Below are positions 1 to 9,354 of a DNA stretch of 32,228 bases, one piece after another. The notes under the pieces are model-generated. The model ran no database searches, was not told the DNA's origin, and worked only from the letters and a program-made list of their open reading frames with translations. The stretch comes from Desulfobacterales bacterium. GTDB lineage: Bacteria > Desulfobacterota > Desulfobacteria > Desulfobacterales > SpSt-501. Location of the stretch: the NCBI GenBank assembly GCA_025454255.1, contig JALOOU010000081.1, positions 1 to 32,228 on the forward strand. The letters run 5' to 3'. The position numbers were made by a program, and so were the translations under genes. Within the stretch, counting starts at the first letter, position 1. Each line of letters opens with the position of its first letter.

Positions 1-180
1 GACCTCGATGCGGTCGGCAAACCCGGCAATGGCCTCGTCCACGGCGTTGTCGATCACCTCCTGGGCCAGGTGGTTGGGCCGGGTGGTGTCGGTGTACATT
101 CCGGGGCGCCGCTTGACCGGTTCCAGGCCGCGCAGGACCTCGAGGTCGGCAGCGTTGTAATGATCGGAGCCGTTTCGCAT
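1..180 (-). CDS. parE: DNA topoisomerase IV subunit B, N-terminal fragment (partial, runs off left edge)
   Basis: Translation of the bottom strand from the ATG at 180 gives 60 residues before the window ends. They include LEPVKRRPGMYTDTTRPNHL followed by a QEVIDNAVDEAIAG segment. This is the start of the GHKL ATPase domain, with the conserved Asn (VIDN) that binds Mg-ATP. The TDTTRPNHLAQEV wording is typical of ParE; GyrB normally reads IGDT...GLHHLVYEV, so ParE is preferred. ParE with ParC decatenates daughter chromosomes in the cytoplasm. The rest of the gene lies beyond position 1. It diverges from the MFS gene across about 100 bases. Confidence 0.88.
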   Translation of the reverse strand, partial: MRNGSDHYNAADLEVLRGLEPVKRRPGMYTDTTRPNHLAQEVIDNAVDEAIAGFADRIEV

Positions 181-229
181 GACTTAACCTGTTTTCGTCA
201 ACATATTGAGGTGCCAGAACAGTCAAACT

Positions 230-255
230 CTGCTAATAGTGCTATAATTTAGCAG
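230..255 (+). promoter_or_regulatory. Extended -10 promoter inside a 7-bp inverted repeat, upstream of the MFS gene
   Basis: TGCTATAAT at 240-248 is a consensus extended -10 element. It is enclosed by a perfect 7-bp inverted repeat, CTGCTAA (230-236) and TTAGCAG (249-255), with a 12-base gap. No good -35 hexamer is seen, as expected for an extended -10 promoter. Transcription would start near 255, about 28-40 bases before the MFS start. The repeat covering the -10 suggests an operator for an unidentified repressor; that part is inference. Confidence 0.45.
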
Positions 256-282
256 CAATCGATCAAAAACGCCAGTCATTAG

Positions 283-1671
283 GTGCTGAGCCGCGTGAGT
301 TCCGACTCCAAAACCTCGCCCTTTGCCGTCGCCAACGTGCGCCTTTTCGTCTGGTTCCGGCTCTTTTTCAATGCCCGTTTCTATTACCCGGTCTTCACCG
401 TGCTCTTTCTGGACTTCGGGCTGAGCATCGAGCAGTTCGCCCTTCTCAACGCCGTCTGGGCGGCCGCCATCGTGCTGCTGGAGGTGCCCTCGGGCGCCCT
501 GGCCGACACCCTGGGCCGGCGCAACCTCCTGGTGCTGGCCGGTGCGCTGATGGTGGTGGAGATGGCGCTGCTGTGCTTCGTGCCGCGGGGCGACCCGGAC
601 CTGCTGTTTGCCGTTTTCCTGGTCAACCGCATCTTGAGCGGGGCGGCGGAGGCCGCCGCGAGCGGGGCCGACGAGGCGCTGGCCTTCGACTCCCTGGTCG
701 AAGCGGGGCGATCCGGCGGCTGGGGCCTGGTGCTGGAGCGGCAGCTCAAGGTGCAGTCGGCGGGCTACATCGTGGCGATGAGCCTGGGGGCTGCGGTCTA
801 CGACCCGAACCTGGTCGGCAGAGTGCTCGCGTGGGCCGGCCTGCCCCTGACGGTCAGCGCCGCAACGACCCTGCGCCTGCCGGTCTACCTCACCCTGGCG
901 ATGGCGGTGCTGACCCTGGCGACCGCTGTGCGCATGCGCGAAGTGAAGCTGGCGGAGGACCAGTGCTCCGGAGAGGCAGGGGAGGGCTGCGGCAGGTCTG
1001 CGGCGCGGGCGTTCGCCCTGACCGGCCGGTGCGCTCTCTGGATCGTGAAGAGTCCGGTGGTGCTGACGATTATCCTCGCCGGCCTTGTGTTCGACGGCTG
1101 CATCCGCATGGCGGTGACGCTGGTCAGCCAGTACTACCGGCTTATCCACGTACCGGATGCCGCCTTCGGGCTGCTCGGATCGGCCATGGCGGCAATCGGA
1201 TTGTTCGTCCCGCGCCTGGCACGACACCTCGTTGAGAAGCGTCCCCCGCGCTTCAACCTCATCCTGCTGGCAACCCTGACCGGCGCCGGGCTGTTCGGCA
1301 TGGCCCTGTTCGTGCCGATCCTCGGCATCATCCCTGTGGCCATGCTCTCAATCGCCATGGTCATGCTCCGATTCTTCCAGAGCCACTACCTCAACCAGCA
1401 GACGCCCTCGGCCCAGCGGGCCACGGTGCTGAGCTTCAGGGGGCTCTCGCTCAACCTGGCCTACGGGCTGATCGGGATACTCTACTCGGTGCTGGTAAGT
1501 ATGCTGCGCGCCGGGACCGACCCCGGGCTCTCTCCGGACCAGGCCGAAAACGTGGCGTTTGCAGCCTCAATCGGATGGTTTCCCTGGACGTTCGCCGTGC
1601 TGACCGTGGGGCTGATAGTTATTGCCCGAAAAAAACTGCAGGGGTCACCGTGGCCGCGGCAACGCGGCTGA
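283..1671 (+). CDS. MFS transporter
   Basis: A 462-residue polytopic inner-membrane protein of about 12 hydrophobic segments, the usual MFS length. The diagnostic loop 2-3 motif is present as EVPSGALADTLGRRNLL near residues 67-83 (G-x-x-x-D-x-x-G-R-R pattern). A hydrophilic central loop near residues 220-240 separates the two six-helix halves. The substrate cannot be told; sugar, drug or metabolite export or import are all possible. The start is uncertain: GTG at 283 is used here, but an in-frame GTG at 295 is equally plausible because neither has a strong ribosome-binding site. It diverges from parE, and its end lies 62 bases from the convergent DUF748 gene with no clear terminator hairpin between them. 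Confidence 0.85.
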   Translation: MLSRVSSDSKTSPFAVANVRLFVWFRLFFNARFYYPVFTVLFLDFGLSIEQFALLNAVWAAAIVLLEVPSGALADTLGRRNLLVLAGALMVVEMALLCFVPRGDPDLLFAVFLVNRILSGAAEAAASGADEALAFDSLVEAGRSGGWGLVLERQLKVQSAGYIVAMSLGAAVYDPNLVGRVLAWAGLPLTVSAATTLRLPVYLTLAMAVLTLATAVRMREVKLAEDQCSGEAGEGCGRSAARAFALTGRCALWIVKSPVVLTIILAGLVFDGCIRMAVTLVSQYYRLIHVPDAAFGLLGSAMAAIGLFVPRLARHLVEKRPPRFNLILLATLTGAGLFGMALFVPILGIIPVAMLSIAMVMLRFFQSHYLNQQTPSAQRATVLSFRGLSLNLAYGLIGILYSVLVSMLRAGTDPGLSPDQAENVAFAASIGWFPWTFAVLTVGLIVIARKKLQGSPWPRQRG

Positions 1672-1733
1672 TTCGGGTTTTCTTTCTGTGATAGTGCCGG
1701 CGGATAGAGCGGCAACGCGCACCAGAGCCCTCT

Positions 1734-4700
1734 TTATCGGGAAGCCTCGAGGTTCAACACCGCCGTGGGCGGCGCCTCTTTCTCCTTGTCCATGGCGGCC
1801 GGGGGGCTCAGCGCCACGCGCTCGGCCGGAATCCCCCCCGGCCCGCTCAGTTCGGCAGCGATCGACCGGGAGCGGGCAGCGGCCAGCCCGGCCAGCTCGG
1901 GCTCCCCGACCGGTTCGGCCTCCGCCAGCCGGCGGAAAAGGGTTTTGGCCGCCTGTCCGGGGTCGCGGGTTTCGCCCACGGGGGCGGCTGCCGCGGGTTT
2001 GGCGGCGGCTTGCTTGCCGGCGATTTCGTCCGCCGCCTTCAGCTGCGCATGCAGGGCCTCGAGCGCATCGGCGCCGAAGCGCTCGGCGAACATCGCCGCC
2101 AGGGTCTTGCCGGTCTCCGGGCTGCTGTAGTCCACCGGCCCCGGGTCTACGCCCGGCTCGATTTTCAACCCCTGGCGCGCGGCCAGGGCGCGCCGCAGCC
2201 CGGCGCTGCGCAGCTCCGCCAGGTCGGTCTCCGGGTTGTAGCGGCCCTGGACGGTGAGCTTGAGCTGCGGCCGCTTCTGAAGGGCGCCCGCCAGCTTGTT
2301 CAGTTTTTCCTTTTCCGGCGGCGGGACATCGGCGCGGCCGGGCTCGAAGGCGACCCTTTGGAAGCTCTCCTCGCTGCCGCCGGGCAGCAGCGCCCCGAGG
2401 GCGCGGAAGGGGCTCGTCACGATCTTGGTGAGCAGATTGCCGAGGGCTTTCCAAATCAGCGCGCCGAAGCTGAACTCGGGGGAGTCCAGGTTGCCGCTGA
2501 CCGGCAGCCCGAGATCGATCACCCCGTTGGAGTCCTCCAACAGGGCGATGGCGAAGTCCAGCGGCAGGTCCACCGCATCGGGGCTTTCCACTTTGCCCCC
2601 CAGCTTCAGGCGCTCCACCACGATCTGGTTCTCGCCCGCCAGGCGGGCCTTGTCGATCTTGTATTTGAGATCGACCGTCAGCTTGCCGGAGTCGATCTTG
2701 CGGCCGGCGAACTTGCCGGAATAAGGGGTGAGCCTGGACATTTCGAGGTTGCGGAAGGCCAGGCCTATGTTGGTGAAGGCCTTCGGGTCCGAGGTGTTCA
2801 GCTCTCCGTCGATCCGGGCGGTGCCGTACTCGTCCACCCGGCCGTCGAGCTTGACCTGGGCGCGGGCGTTGGGGCTGGAGGCGACCCCGGCCACGATGCC
2901 CTTGAGTTCGTGGATCTTGGTGCCGAAGGGGGTGAAGAGGCTCAAGTCCGCGAAGTCGACGCGCCCGTCGCTGACGAGCACACGGCGCACGCGGAAGGGA
3001 AACGGGTCCGCGGCGTCGGCCGGGGCGGGCTGTTTCGGCTCCGGCCCGGGCTTGATGACGTTGGCCAGGTTGAGCGAGCCGTCCTTCTCGATGATGAACT
3101 TGCCGGAGGGCTGCACCACGCGCAGGTCCCCGATCTCGAGCCCGTTGGGCGCAAGCTGCAGCTTCAGCTGGTCGGTCTGGACGGTTCGCCAGCCGACCAG
3201 GGTCTCTTTTGCGCCGGGTTCGACGAGCCGCAGGTTGTCGATCCTGAAGCCTCCCTGGTAGAGCGTTTCGGCCCCCGACGCCTTGATACCGTGGCGCAGG
3301 CTCCCGCGCGTGGAGAAGGCGCCCGAGGTGAGAACCACCGCCGCCGCCTGGCCGATATAGGGCTGAAACGCCTTCAGCGCCAATTCCCCCACCAGCACTT
3401 CGGCATCCACCGACGGCAGGGACGGGTCCATTGTCCCGGAGGCTTTGACCTGGCCCCCCTCCCGGATAGTCAGACCGGCCTCGAATTTCATGGGGGACGT
3501 GCCGTCCACGTGGGTCAGCACCGCGGCGATCTCCTCGAGGTTGAGCAGCGGTTCTTCGGGCTTTACGGAAAGATCGGAGAAGGCGGCCCCCAGGCCCGCC
3601 ACGGCAACGGTATTGATGAGAAACCGGAAGGGATGCCCCTCGGCGGCCGCCTCCGTGGCCTCCCGGGCGATGGCCCCTTTTTCCGGCGGCGCGGCAAGAA
3701 CCGCCAGGTTGATGCTCCCGTCGGCCTCGCGCTTCAGATCGAGCGCACCGCCTTCGACGGAGAGCTTTTCGACCGTCAGGGTATTGGGGGCCAAATCGTA
3801 GGCGCCCCCTGTGAGCGCCACTTTGTCGACCCGGACCGCCGGCTCGGTCGTGCCTGCCAGCCCCGCCCGCAGGCCGGAAAGCGATACGGCGATCTGATCG
3901 ACGACGGCCTGGGTCGCAGCCCCCCCCGCCTCGGCCGAGGCCTTGAGACCCACCGCGATGGCATCGATGCCTGCCGCGAGCCCCGGCGACCGGCTCGCAT
4001 CCCGGTAGTCCAGCGCAAACCGATCCAATGCGAAGGCCGCCAGACGGACCCTCCATGGCTTCGAGGCCGAAGCGCCTGGCGCCGACGCGGCCGCCGCGGG
4101 CGGGGCGGCCGGGGCCTTGACGATGCGCTCCAAATTGAGCGTGCCGTCTTCGTCCACCGCGAGCCGCGCACGGCCGCCGGAGACCGTCAGCCGGCCGATG
4201 CCCGCCTGACGCTCGCCGAGGTCGAACGCCGCCTCGCTGATCTTCACCTCGGGCAGCTCCAGGAAAGCCGCCTCGGCCCCGGCCAGCCGCAGCGCTACGC
4301 CGTTGAGCGCAGCGGCAAGCTGGCTGATGGCCACCTGCGGCTCGGGCCCGCCCAGGTCCAGGGTGTAGTCGGTGGTCAGGTTCAAGGTCCCGAGCGGCGG
4401 CTCCAGGTTGACCTCGTCCCGGATGAACTTCCAGAGGGTGGCCGCGCGGATATTTTCGAGCTTCAGGTTCCCCTGGGTGGCCAACGGATTGAGGCTGACC
4501 TGGCCGGTCCAGCTCAGGCTCTCCCCGTCGCCGCTTTTGGCGGTGATGGTTTTGGGCCCCTTCTGATCGGGCAGAGTGGTCAAGTTCTCGATCTTCAGGT
4601 TCAGCGGCGCGAGGGTGACGGCGGCGGGTTGAGACTGACGCCGGTCGGTGAAATCGACCCGGCCCTGGTCGATCCAGACCTGCTCGATGATGAGCCTGGG

Positions 4701-5129
4701 AGGAGGCCCCTCCTCCTTCCGGGCGGCCGGCGCAGCGGAGGCCGGTGCGAGCTCAGCGAGGTTGAGGCTGCCGTCGGCGGCGAGGAGCGCGTTGACCAGC
4801 GGAGCCTCGATGCCGACCTCGCGGAAGGTCCAGGCGCGGTTGAGGATGCTTTTCAGCTCGAAATCGACGAACAGCCGTTTGAAGCCGGCGATCGGCTGCC
4901 CGCCCGGCTCCTCCAGCCTGAAATCGTTTGCTTCGAATTCAAACGTGTAGGGGTTGAAGCGCACCTCGCCGATCGCAGCCTGCTTCCGGAGCTCGGCCTG
5001 CACGGTTTTGGGCACGTAGTGGCGCACCAAATAAGGCAGCAGGAAAAAGCCGGCAAGGGTGTAGACCAGAACGGCCGCGACGGCGACGATGAAAATCTTG
5101 CTTCGCAGGATGCGCTTCAGGCGGTTCAT
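1734..5129 (-). CDS. DUF748 / AsmA-like giant periplasmic protein
   Basis: A 1131-residue protein from the ATG at 5129. The N-terminus is basic (MNRLKRILRSK) and is followed by one membrane segment at about residues 12-35; everything after is predicted periplasmic. The motif D-G-(S/T)-(L/I)-N-L recurs four times (as ADGSLNL, EDGTLNL, ADGSINL and KDGSLNL), marking repeated beta-sandwich units. This is characteristic of DUF748 proteins, relatives of AsmA/TamB. Such proteins are thought to form elongated beta-groove structures linking inner and outer membranes and to help move lipids; the role of this one is unknown. An in-frame start 93 bases upstream is rejected because those residues are not membrane-protein-like and span the probable promoter. 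The overlapping long frames on both strands are GC-rich shadows. Confidence 0.85.
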   Translation of the reverse strand: MNRLKRILRSKIFIVAVAAVLVYTLAGFFLLPYLVRHYVPKTVQAELRKQAAIGEVRFNPYTFEFEANDFRLEEPGGQPIAGFKRLFVDFELKSILNRAWTFREVGIEAPLVNALLAADGSLNLAELAPASAAPAARKEEGPPPRLIIEQVWIDQGRVDFTDRRQSQPAAVTLAPLNLKIENLTTLPDQKGPKTITAKSGDGESLSWTGQVSLNPLATQGNLKLENIRAATLWKFIRDEVNLEPPLGTLNLTTDYTLDLGGPEPQVAISQLAAALNGVALRLAGAEAAFLELPEVKISEAAFDLGERQAGIGRLTVSGGRARLAVDEDGTLNLERIVKAPAAPPAAAASAPGASASKPWRVRLAAFALDRFALDYRDASRSPGLAAGIDAIAVGLKASAEAGGAATQAVVDQIAVSLSGLRAGLAGTTEPAVRVDKVALTGGAYDLAPNTLTVEKLSVEGGALDLKREADGSINLAVLAAPPEKGAIAREATEAAAEGHPFRFLINTVAVAGLGAAFSDLSVKPEEPLLNLEEIAAVLTHVDGTSPMKFEAGLTIREGGQVKASGTMDPSLPSVDAEVLVGELALKAFQPYIGQAAAVVLTSGAFSTRGSLRHGIKASGAETLYQGGFRIDNLRLVEPGAKETLVGWRTVQTDQLKLQLAPNGLEIGDLRVVQPSGKFIIEKDGSLNLANVIKPGPEPKQPAPADAADPFPFRVRRVLVSDGRVDFADLSLFTPFGTKIHELKGIVAGVASSPNARAQVKLDGRVDEYGTARIDGELNTSDPKAFTNIGLAFRNLEMSRLTPYSGKFAGRKIDSGKLTVDLKYKIDKARLAGENQIVVERLKLGGKVESPDAVDLPLDFAIALLEDSNGVIDLGLPVSGNLDSPEFSFGALIWKALGNLLTKIVTSPFRALGALLPGGSEESFQRVAFEPGRADVPPPEKEKLNKLAGALQKRPQLKLTVQGRYNPETDLAELRSAGLRRALAARQGLKIEPGVDPGPVDYSSPETGKTLAAMFAERFGADALEALHAQLKAADEIAGKQAAAKPAAAAPVGETRDPGQAAKTLFRRLAEAEPVGEPELAGLAAARSRSIAAELSGPGGIPAERVALSPPAAMDKEKEAPPTAVLNLEASR

Positions 5130-5177
5130 GGGGATCCCCGTGAAAGACGAGTTTTGGTGCTGGCGATTTTTTTCAGT

Positions 5178-5205
5178 AGTATAATCCTCTTTCAGCGCAT
5201 TACAA
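5178..5205 (-). promoter_or_regulatory. Promoter for the DUF748 gene
   Basis: Read on the bottom strand, TTGTAA (5205-5200) and TATACT (5183-5178) are separated by 16 bases, a good sigma-70 pair. The -35 overlaps the stop codon of the upstream aminotransferase, so the DUF748 gene probably has its own promoter as well as possible read-through. Confidence 0.45.
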
Positions 5206-6546
5206 TTTCCCCGCGCCGGCAATCTCCCGCTCGACCGCCGCTATCCCATCCTCCAGGATCGCGAGCAGCTCCGCGGTCTCGCTCGAGGTGATGACGAGGG
5301 GCGGTCCCAGGAGGAGGTGATCGCCCGCCGTGCCGTCGACGGTCCCGTGGCCGGGAAAGACGATCAGCCCCCTGTCCATGCAGGCGTCCATGACCCGCTC
5401 GGCCACCTTCAGCTCGACCGGGAACGGCTCGCGGGCGCCTCTGTCCGCGACGAATTCGACCCCGCACATCAACCCGAGGCCGCGCACATCCCCCACCGAG
5501 TGCCGGCGCTCCTTGATGGCGTTCAAACCCTGGAGCATGAGGGCTCCCTGCCGCCTCGAGTTTCGGGTCAGCTCGTTTTGGACCAGGTGGTCCAGGACCG
5601 CGGCCGCCACCCTGCTTCCCAGCACGTGCCCGCAGCAGGTGTGCACCCCCTCGAAGAGCGCACCCCGCGCCTGCATCGCCTGGTCGATCTTCGCGGAGAC
5701 GAGGCTCGCGCCCATCGGGAAATAGCCGCTGCCCATGCCCTTGCCGGTGGCGATCAGGTCGGGGACGACCGACCAGTGGTCGATCGCGAAATTGGCGCCG
5801 GTGCGCCCCAGCCCGCACATGACCTCGTCCGCGATGAAGAGCACCTCGTAGCGGTCGCAGATCTCACGCACCTTCTCGAAGTAGCCCGGCGGCGCCGGCA
5901 CCCCGCCCAGGGCGGCCCCCACCACGGGCTCGGCGATGAAGGCCGAGACGTTTTCCGGGCCCTCCTGGAGAATGGCGCTCTCCAGGGCGCGCGCGCACTT
6001 CAGCTCGCAGGCGGGATAGGTTTTCTCGAAGTGGCACCGGTAGCAGAAGGCCGGCGGGATGTGGAGTGCGTCCCTGAGCAGCGGAGCGTGCTTGCGCCGC
6101 CGGCTGGTGTAGCCCGAGCAGGCGAGCGCCCCCAGGGTGTTGCCGTGGTAGGACTGCCAGCGGCTGATCGTGAGCTGCTTCGCGGGGCAGCCGCGGGCCA
6201 CCTGGTACTGGCGACCGAACTTGAGCGAATTTTCGACGGCCTCCGAGCCCGAGCTGACGCCGAAGACCTTGGCGAAGCCGGGCGGGGCGAGGCCGATCAG
6301 CCGGTCAGCCATCTGCGCGTAGGCCTGGGTGTGGGAGCAGTGGAAGGGGTTGCAGGCGAGCTCCGCCGCCTGGGCTGCCATCACCGCGGCGATCTCCTTG
6401 ACCCCGTGGCCGATGTTGCACACCAGAGACGAGCCGCTGGCGCCGTCGATGTAGCGGCGGCCCTCGGCGTCCAGCAGATAGATGCCCTCCCCCCGTACCA
6501 TGCGGGGGTTTTTTTGCGTAAGGTTTCTCGGCAGTGCGTGTGTCAT
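5200..6546 (-). CDS. Class III PLP-dependent aminotransferase
   Basis: A 448-residue fold-type I aminotransferase from the ATG at 6546, with a strong ribosome-binding site (GAGGAGGGG) just upstream. It contains SGSEAVEN (99-106, PLP phosphate), YHG (133-135, stacking on the PLP ring), FIADEV with Asp240 (pyridine nitrogen contact) and TGKG with the Schiff-base Lys269. The length and the GRTG and GSGYFPMGA segments fit the large omega-amino-acid/acetylornithine-like aminotransferase family. The amino donor cannot be decided. Residues 168-184 hold four cysteines (C168, C171, C180, C184), seen in one subfamily of these enzymes. The 33 residues that would come from an upstream in-frame start are rejected. 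It precedes the DUF748 gene in the same direction, with no evident functional link. Confidence 0.88.
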   Translation of the reverse strand: MTHALPRNLTQKNPRMVRGEGIYLLDAEGRRYIDGASGSSLVCNIGHGVKEIAAVMAAQAAELACNPFHCSHTQAYAQMADRLIGLAPPGFAKVFGVSSGSEAVENSLKFGRQYQVARGCPAKQLTISRWQSYHGNTLGALACSGYTSRRRKHAPLLRDALHIPPAFCYRCHFEKTYPACELKCARALESAILQEGPENVSAFIAEPVVGAALGGVPAPPGYFEKVREICDRYEVLFIADEVMCGLGRTGANFAIDHWSVVPDLIATGKGMGSGYFPMGASLVSAKIDQAMQARGALFEGVHTCCGHVLGSRVAAAVLDHLVQNELTRNSRRQGALMLQGLNAIKERRHSVGDVRGLGLMCGVEFVADRGAREPFPVELKVAERVMDACMDRGLIVFPGHGTVDGTAGDHLLLGPPLVITSSETAELLAILEDGIAAVEREIAGAGKL

Positions 6547-6777
6547 TCGCCCCTCCTCTGCGATTCGCCTGAATCGGCGCCTGAAAAAAGTGCTTTGATA
6601 TCGTTTCCGCATATGCTTACTACTCCGGCGACCGAATGACGTCAAATGTCTTGCGCGGTGGGATAACCCAGCAGGGAGCGCGGCCGGGGCGGAAGGGCCC
6701 CGATGCGAACATGTTTTGCCGCCGTCTTCTCAGCGGGGGCGTCCCGAATTCGGGGGCGCACGGAAAAGGGGGAGAAG

Positions 6778-7797
6778 ATGCAAAGGTTGACAAGAGGGTT
6801 CGGCGTTGCCGGAATAGTGCTTCTCTTTTTTGCCGCAGGCGCTGCGGCCGATGAGGTGCACCTGCAAAACGGAAACCGCCTGTCGGGCACGATCGTCGGC
6901 CTGAGCGAGGGCAAACTCGCGCTGGAGACCGATTTTGCCGGGCGGATCTCGATCGACTGGGGCCGGGTCGAACGCATTCAAACCGAGGCCCCGATCGAGG
7001 TGGTTCTGGTCGACGGCACGCGCGAAAAAGGCACGGCCGCCCCGGGGGCGGCGTCGGGCCGCATGGAGCTGCGGCTCACGCCCACCACGGCCGCTCCGCT
7101 CGACCTGGCCCGGGTAGCGGCCATCAACCCGCCGGCCGAGCCGGAGGTGAGATTCAACGGCCGCATCAACGTGGGCCTGAACAAGGCCGGCGGCAACACC
7201 GACACGCAGGCCGCGCACGCGGATGCCGAACTGATCGCCCGCAGCATAAACCACCGGGTGAGCACGGGCGCTGCCTACAACCGGGCCTCCAAGGACAACC
7301 GCAAGACCGAGGAAAACATGGTGGGGCGGCTGAAGCACGACTACTTTCTGACTCCCAAGCTCTACTGGTACACCTCCGGCCTCGCAGAGAAAGACGAGTT
7401 CAAGGAGATCCGCCTGCGGGCGACGATCGGCCCGGGCCTCGGATACCAGCTCTTCGAAGGGGAGTCGCTGAACCTCGCGGTCGAGGCCGGTCCGAGCTAT
7501 GTCACCACCCGTTTCGACAGCGGGGGCAGCGAAGATTCGGCCTCCGGCCGCTGGGCGGTGCGTTTCGACCGCTTTTTCTTCGCAAAGCTCTTCCAGTACT
7601 ATTTTACGAACGAGGGGTTTGTGAGCGCCTCCGATGCCAGCGACGTGTTCATGTTCACGCGCACCGGCTTGCGCTTCCCGATCCGGGAGGGCTTCTCATT
7701 GAACGCGGGCTTCGAGTGGGACTGGGACAACCAGCCGGCCGAGGATACCGACAAGTCGGACTACCGCTACATCCTCGCACTCGGCTACGGTTTTTAG
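6778..7797 (+). CDS. DUF481 family outer-membrane protein
   Basis: A 339-residue secreted protein. The start at 6778 follows a purine-rich AAGGGGGAGAAG site. A signal peptide covers about residues 1-24 (hydrophobic GVAGIVLLFFAAGAAA, cleavage before DEVHLQNG). The DEVHLQNGNRLSGTI opening is typical of DUF481 proteins. The C-terminal two thirds alternate polar and aromatic residues, as beta-barrel strands do, and the protein ends in an aromatic residue (LALGYGF), the usual C-terminal signal for outer-membrane insertion. Many DUF481 members are described as salt-induced outer-membrane proteins; function is unproven. It stands alone, converging on the broken oxidase gene. Confidence 0.83.
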   Translation: MQRLTRGFGVAGIVLLFFAAGAAADEVHLQNGNRLSGTIVGLSEGKLALETDFAGRISIDWGRVERIQTEAPIEVVLVDGTREKGTAAPGAASGRMELRLTPTTAAPLDLARVAAINPPAEPEVRFNGRINVGLNKAGGNTDTQAAHADAELIARSINHRVSTGAAYNRASKDNRKTEENMVGRLKHDYFLTPKLYWYTSGLAEKDEFKEIRLRATIGPGLGYQLFEGESLNLAVEAGPSYVTTRFDSGGSEDSASGRWAVRFDRFFFAKLFQYYFTNEGFVSASDASDVFMFTRTGLRFPIREGFSLNAGFEWDWDNQPAEDTDKSDYRYILALGYGF

Positions 7798-7940
7798 CCG
7801 GTCGAGGAAAACCGGCGCCTCCGGCGGGGGTCCATGGCTGCGCGGCTCGTGTCGATGCCCGCGTCACCTTGAATGCGCTGCCCTTTCCAGGTCGGCGCAC
7901 GCCGTGGCTGCCGGACCGAGGCTTGTTTTTCGACAACCCG

Positions 7941-9319
7941 CTAGGGGTTATCCTCTGCGGGGAAGATTTTTCCCGGGTTGAGGATCCCGTGCGGGTCGAA
8001 GAGCGCTTTCACGCGCCGCATCCACGCCAGGCTCGCCCCGTGCTGGGCCGCCATGTACTTGCGTTTTCCCATCCCCACCCCGTGTTCGCCGGTGGCGGTG
8101 CCGCCCAGGGAGATCGCCTTCCGCACCAGCCGCTCGGAGACCTCCTGGACCAGCGCCCACTCCGCGGGGTCGTCCTTGCGGCCGGCGATGTTCAGATGCA
8201 CGTTGCCGTTGCCGGCGTGGCTCAACGTGTAGTGGATCAGCCCGCGGGGTTCGACCTCCGCCCGCATGGCCGCCAGAAGCTCGGCATAGGCGGTGATGGG
8301 CACGGCCACGTCCATGATCAGGATGCGGTGCTCGGGGTGGTTGTGCTGGATCATCTCGCCCAGAGCGTGGCGCGCCTTGAATATCCGGTCGCGCTCGGCG
8401 CGCCCGAGGCCCGGCCGGAACCCCAGGGAGCCCCCGGACGCGCAGATCTCCCCGGCGGCATCCAGCACCTCGGCCAGCTGGCTGGTCGTCGGCCCGTGGA
8501 ACTCGATGAAAAGGGTCGGCGCCACATCGAGCCCGAGCTGATGCACCCGGTTCATCAGGCCGATGCACTCCGGCCCCAGCAGTTCGAGAGCGGCCGGGTT
8601 GAGGCCCGAGCGCTTGAGGTCGTAGACCGCGCGCGCCGCCGCCTCCACCGAGGGGAAGGTCGCCACGGCGGCGGAGTACTCCACCGGGAACCCCACCAGC
8701 CGCAGGGTCGCCTCGACCACGATGCCCAGCGTGCCCTCGGAGCCGACGAACAGATGGATCAGGCTGTAGCCCGAGGAGCTTTTGCTGGCCCGGGTGCCGA
8801 GCTCGATCAGCTCGCCGCTCGAAAGCGCCACTACCATCCGCATGACGTAATCGCGGGTGGAGCCGTAGAGCACGGTGCGGGTGCCGCTGGCGTTGTTGGC
8901 GATCATGCCGCCCAAGGTGGCCCGCGCACCCGGATCCGGCGGAAAGAAGAGTCCGGTGTGCCTGAGCTTGTCGTTGAGGTCCTGGTAGACGACCCCCGGC
9001 TCGACGTCCGCCTGGAAATCCTCCTCGCGGATGGCCAGGATCCGGTTCATGCGGCTGAAGTCGAGCACGATCCCGCGGCAGATCGGGATGGGGTTGCCCT
9101 CGGGATGGCCGCGACCTCCTCCGCCGTCTGCGGCCAGATCACCGCTTCGGGCCGGCAGGCCGGGTGCGCGGACTGGTCCTTGGAGTGCAGGTCCAAAATG
9201 GAGTGCCCGGTCGAAAACCGGTCGGCTGCCACCAGACTCGCGAGGCCTTTGAGATGTGAATCGGTCAACGGTTTGAAATCCAAATTACCCTCCAGCGAAA
9301 CCTTTTTGATGTTGTCCAT
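7941..9319 (-). pseudogene. GlcD-type FAD-binding oxidase, frameshifted by an internal deletion
   Basis: The first 72 codons from the ATG at 9319 encode the family N-terminus, ending in WPQTAEEVAAI. The remainder, beginning EGNPIPICRGIVLDFSRMN, lies in another frame and continues intact to the stop at 7941. It includes NASGTRT, HAGNGNVHLN and TGEHGVG, the usual C-terminal oxidase motifs. Only two bases (9102-9103) lie between the Ile and Glu codons. E. coli GlcD has about 20 residues here, including the GAGTGL loop that holds the FAD pyrophosphate, so about 58 bases seem to be missing. As given, no functional protein can be made. Intact relatives oxidise D-lactate, glycolate or other 2-hydroxyacids. 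It diverges from the tctCBA operon. Decay and assembly error are both possible. Confidence 0.85.
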
Positions 9320-9354
9320 CCGGCAAAGCGAAATCTGGAGAACCGGCTGCTGAT

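Noticed and set aside
1645..4056. An 803-codon frame on the bottom strand overlapping the DUF748 gene
   Set aside because: Arg/Gly-rich frame shadow without domains; typical of high-GC DNA.
2010..5291. A 1093-codon open frame on the + strand opposite the DUF748 gene
   Set aside because: Codon-position GC shadow of the bottom-strand gene. The translation is Gln/Gly/Arg-rich with no recognisable domain, whereas the bottom-strand frame has a membrane anchor and repeated family motifs.
5317..6639. A 440-codon + strand frame opposite the aminotransferase
   Set aside because: Antisense shadow; all catalytic motifs are on the bottom strand.
7797..7815. GCCGGT/ACCGGC hairpin after the DUF481 gene as a terminator
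   Set aside because: Only six base pairs, no T run on either strand.
7716..9353. A 545-codon + strand frame opposite the GlcD-like gene
   Set aside because: Shadow; the oxidase motifs lie on the bottom strand on both sides of the frameshift.
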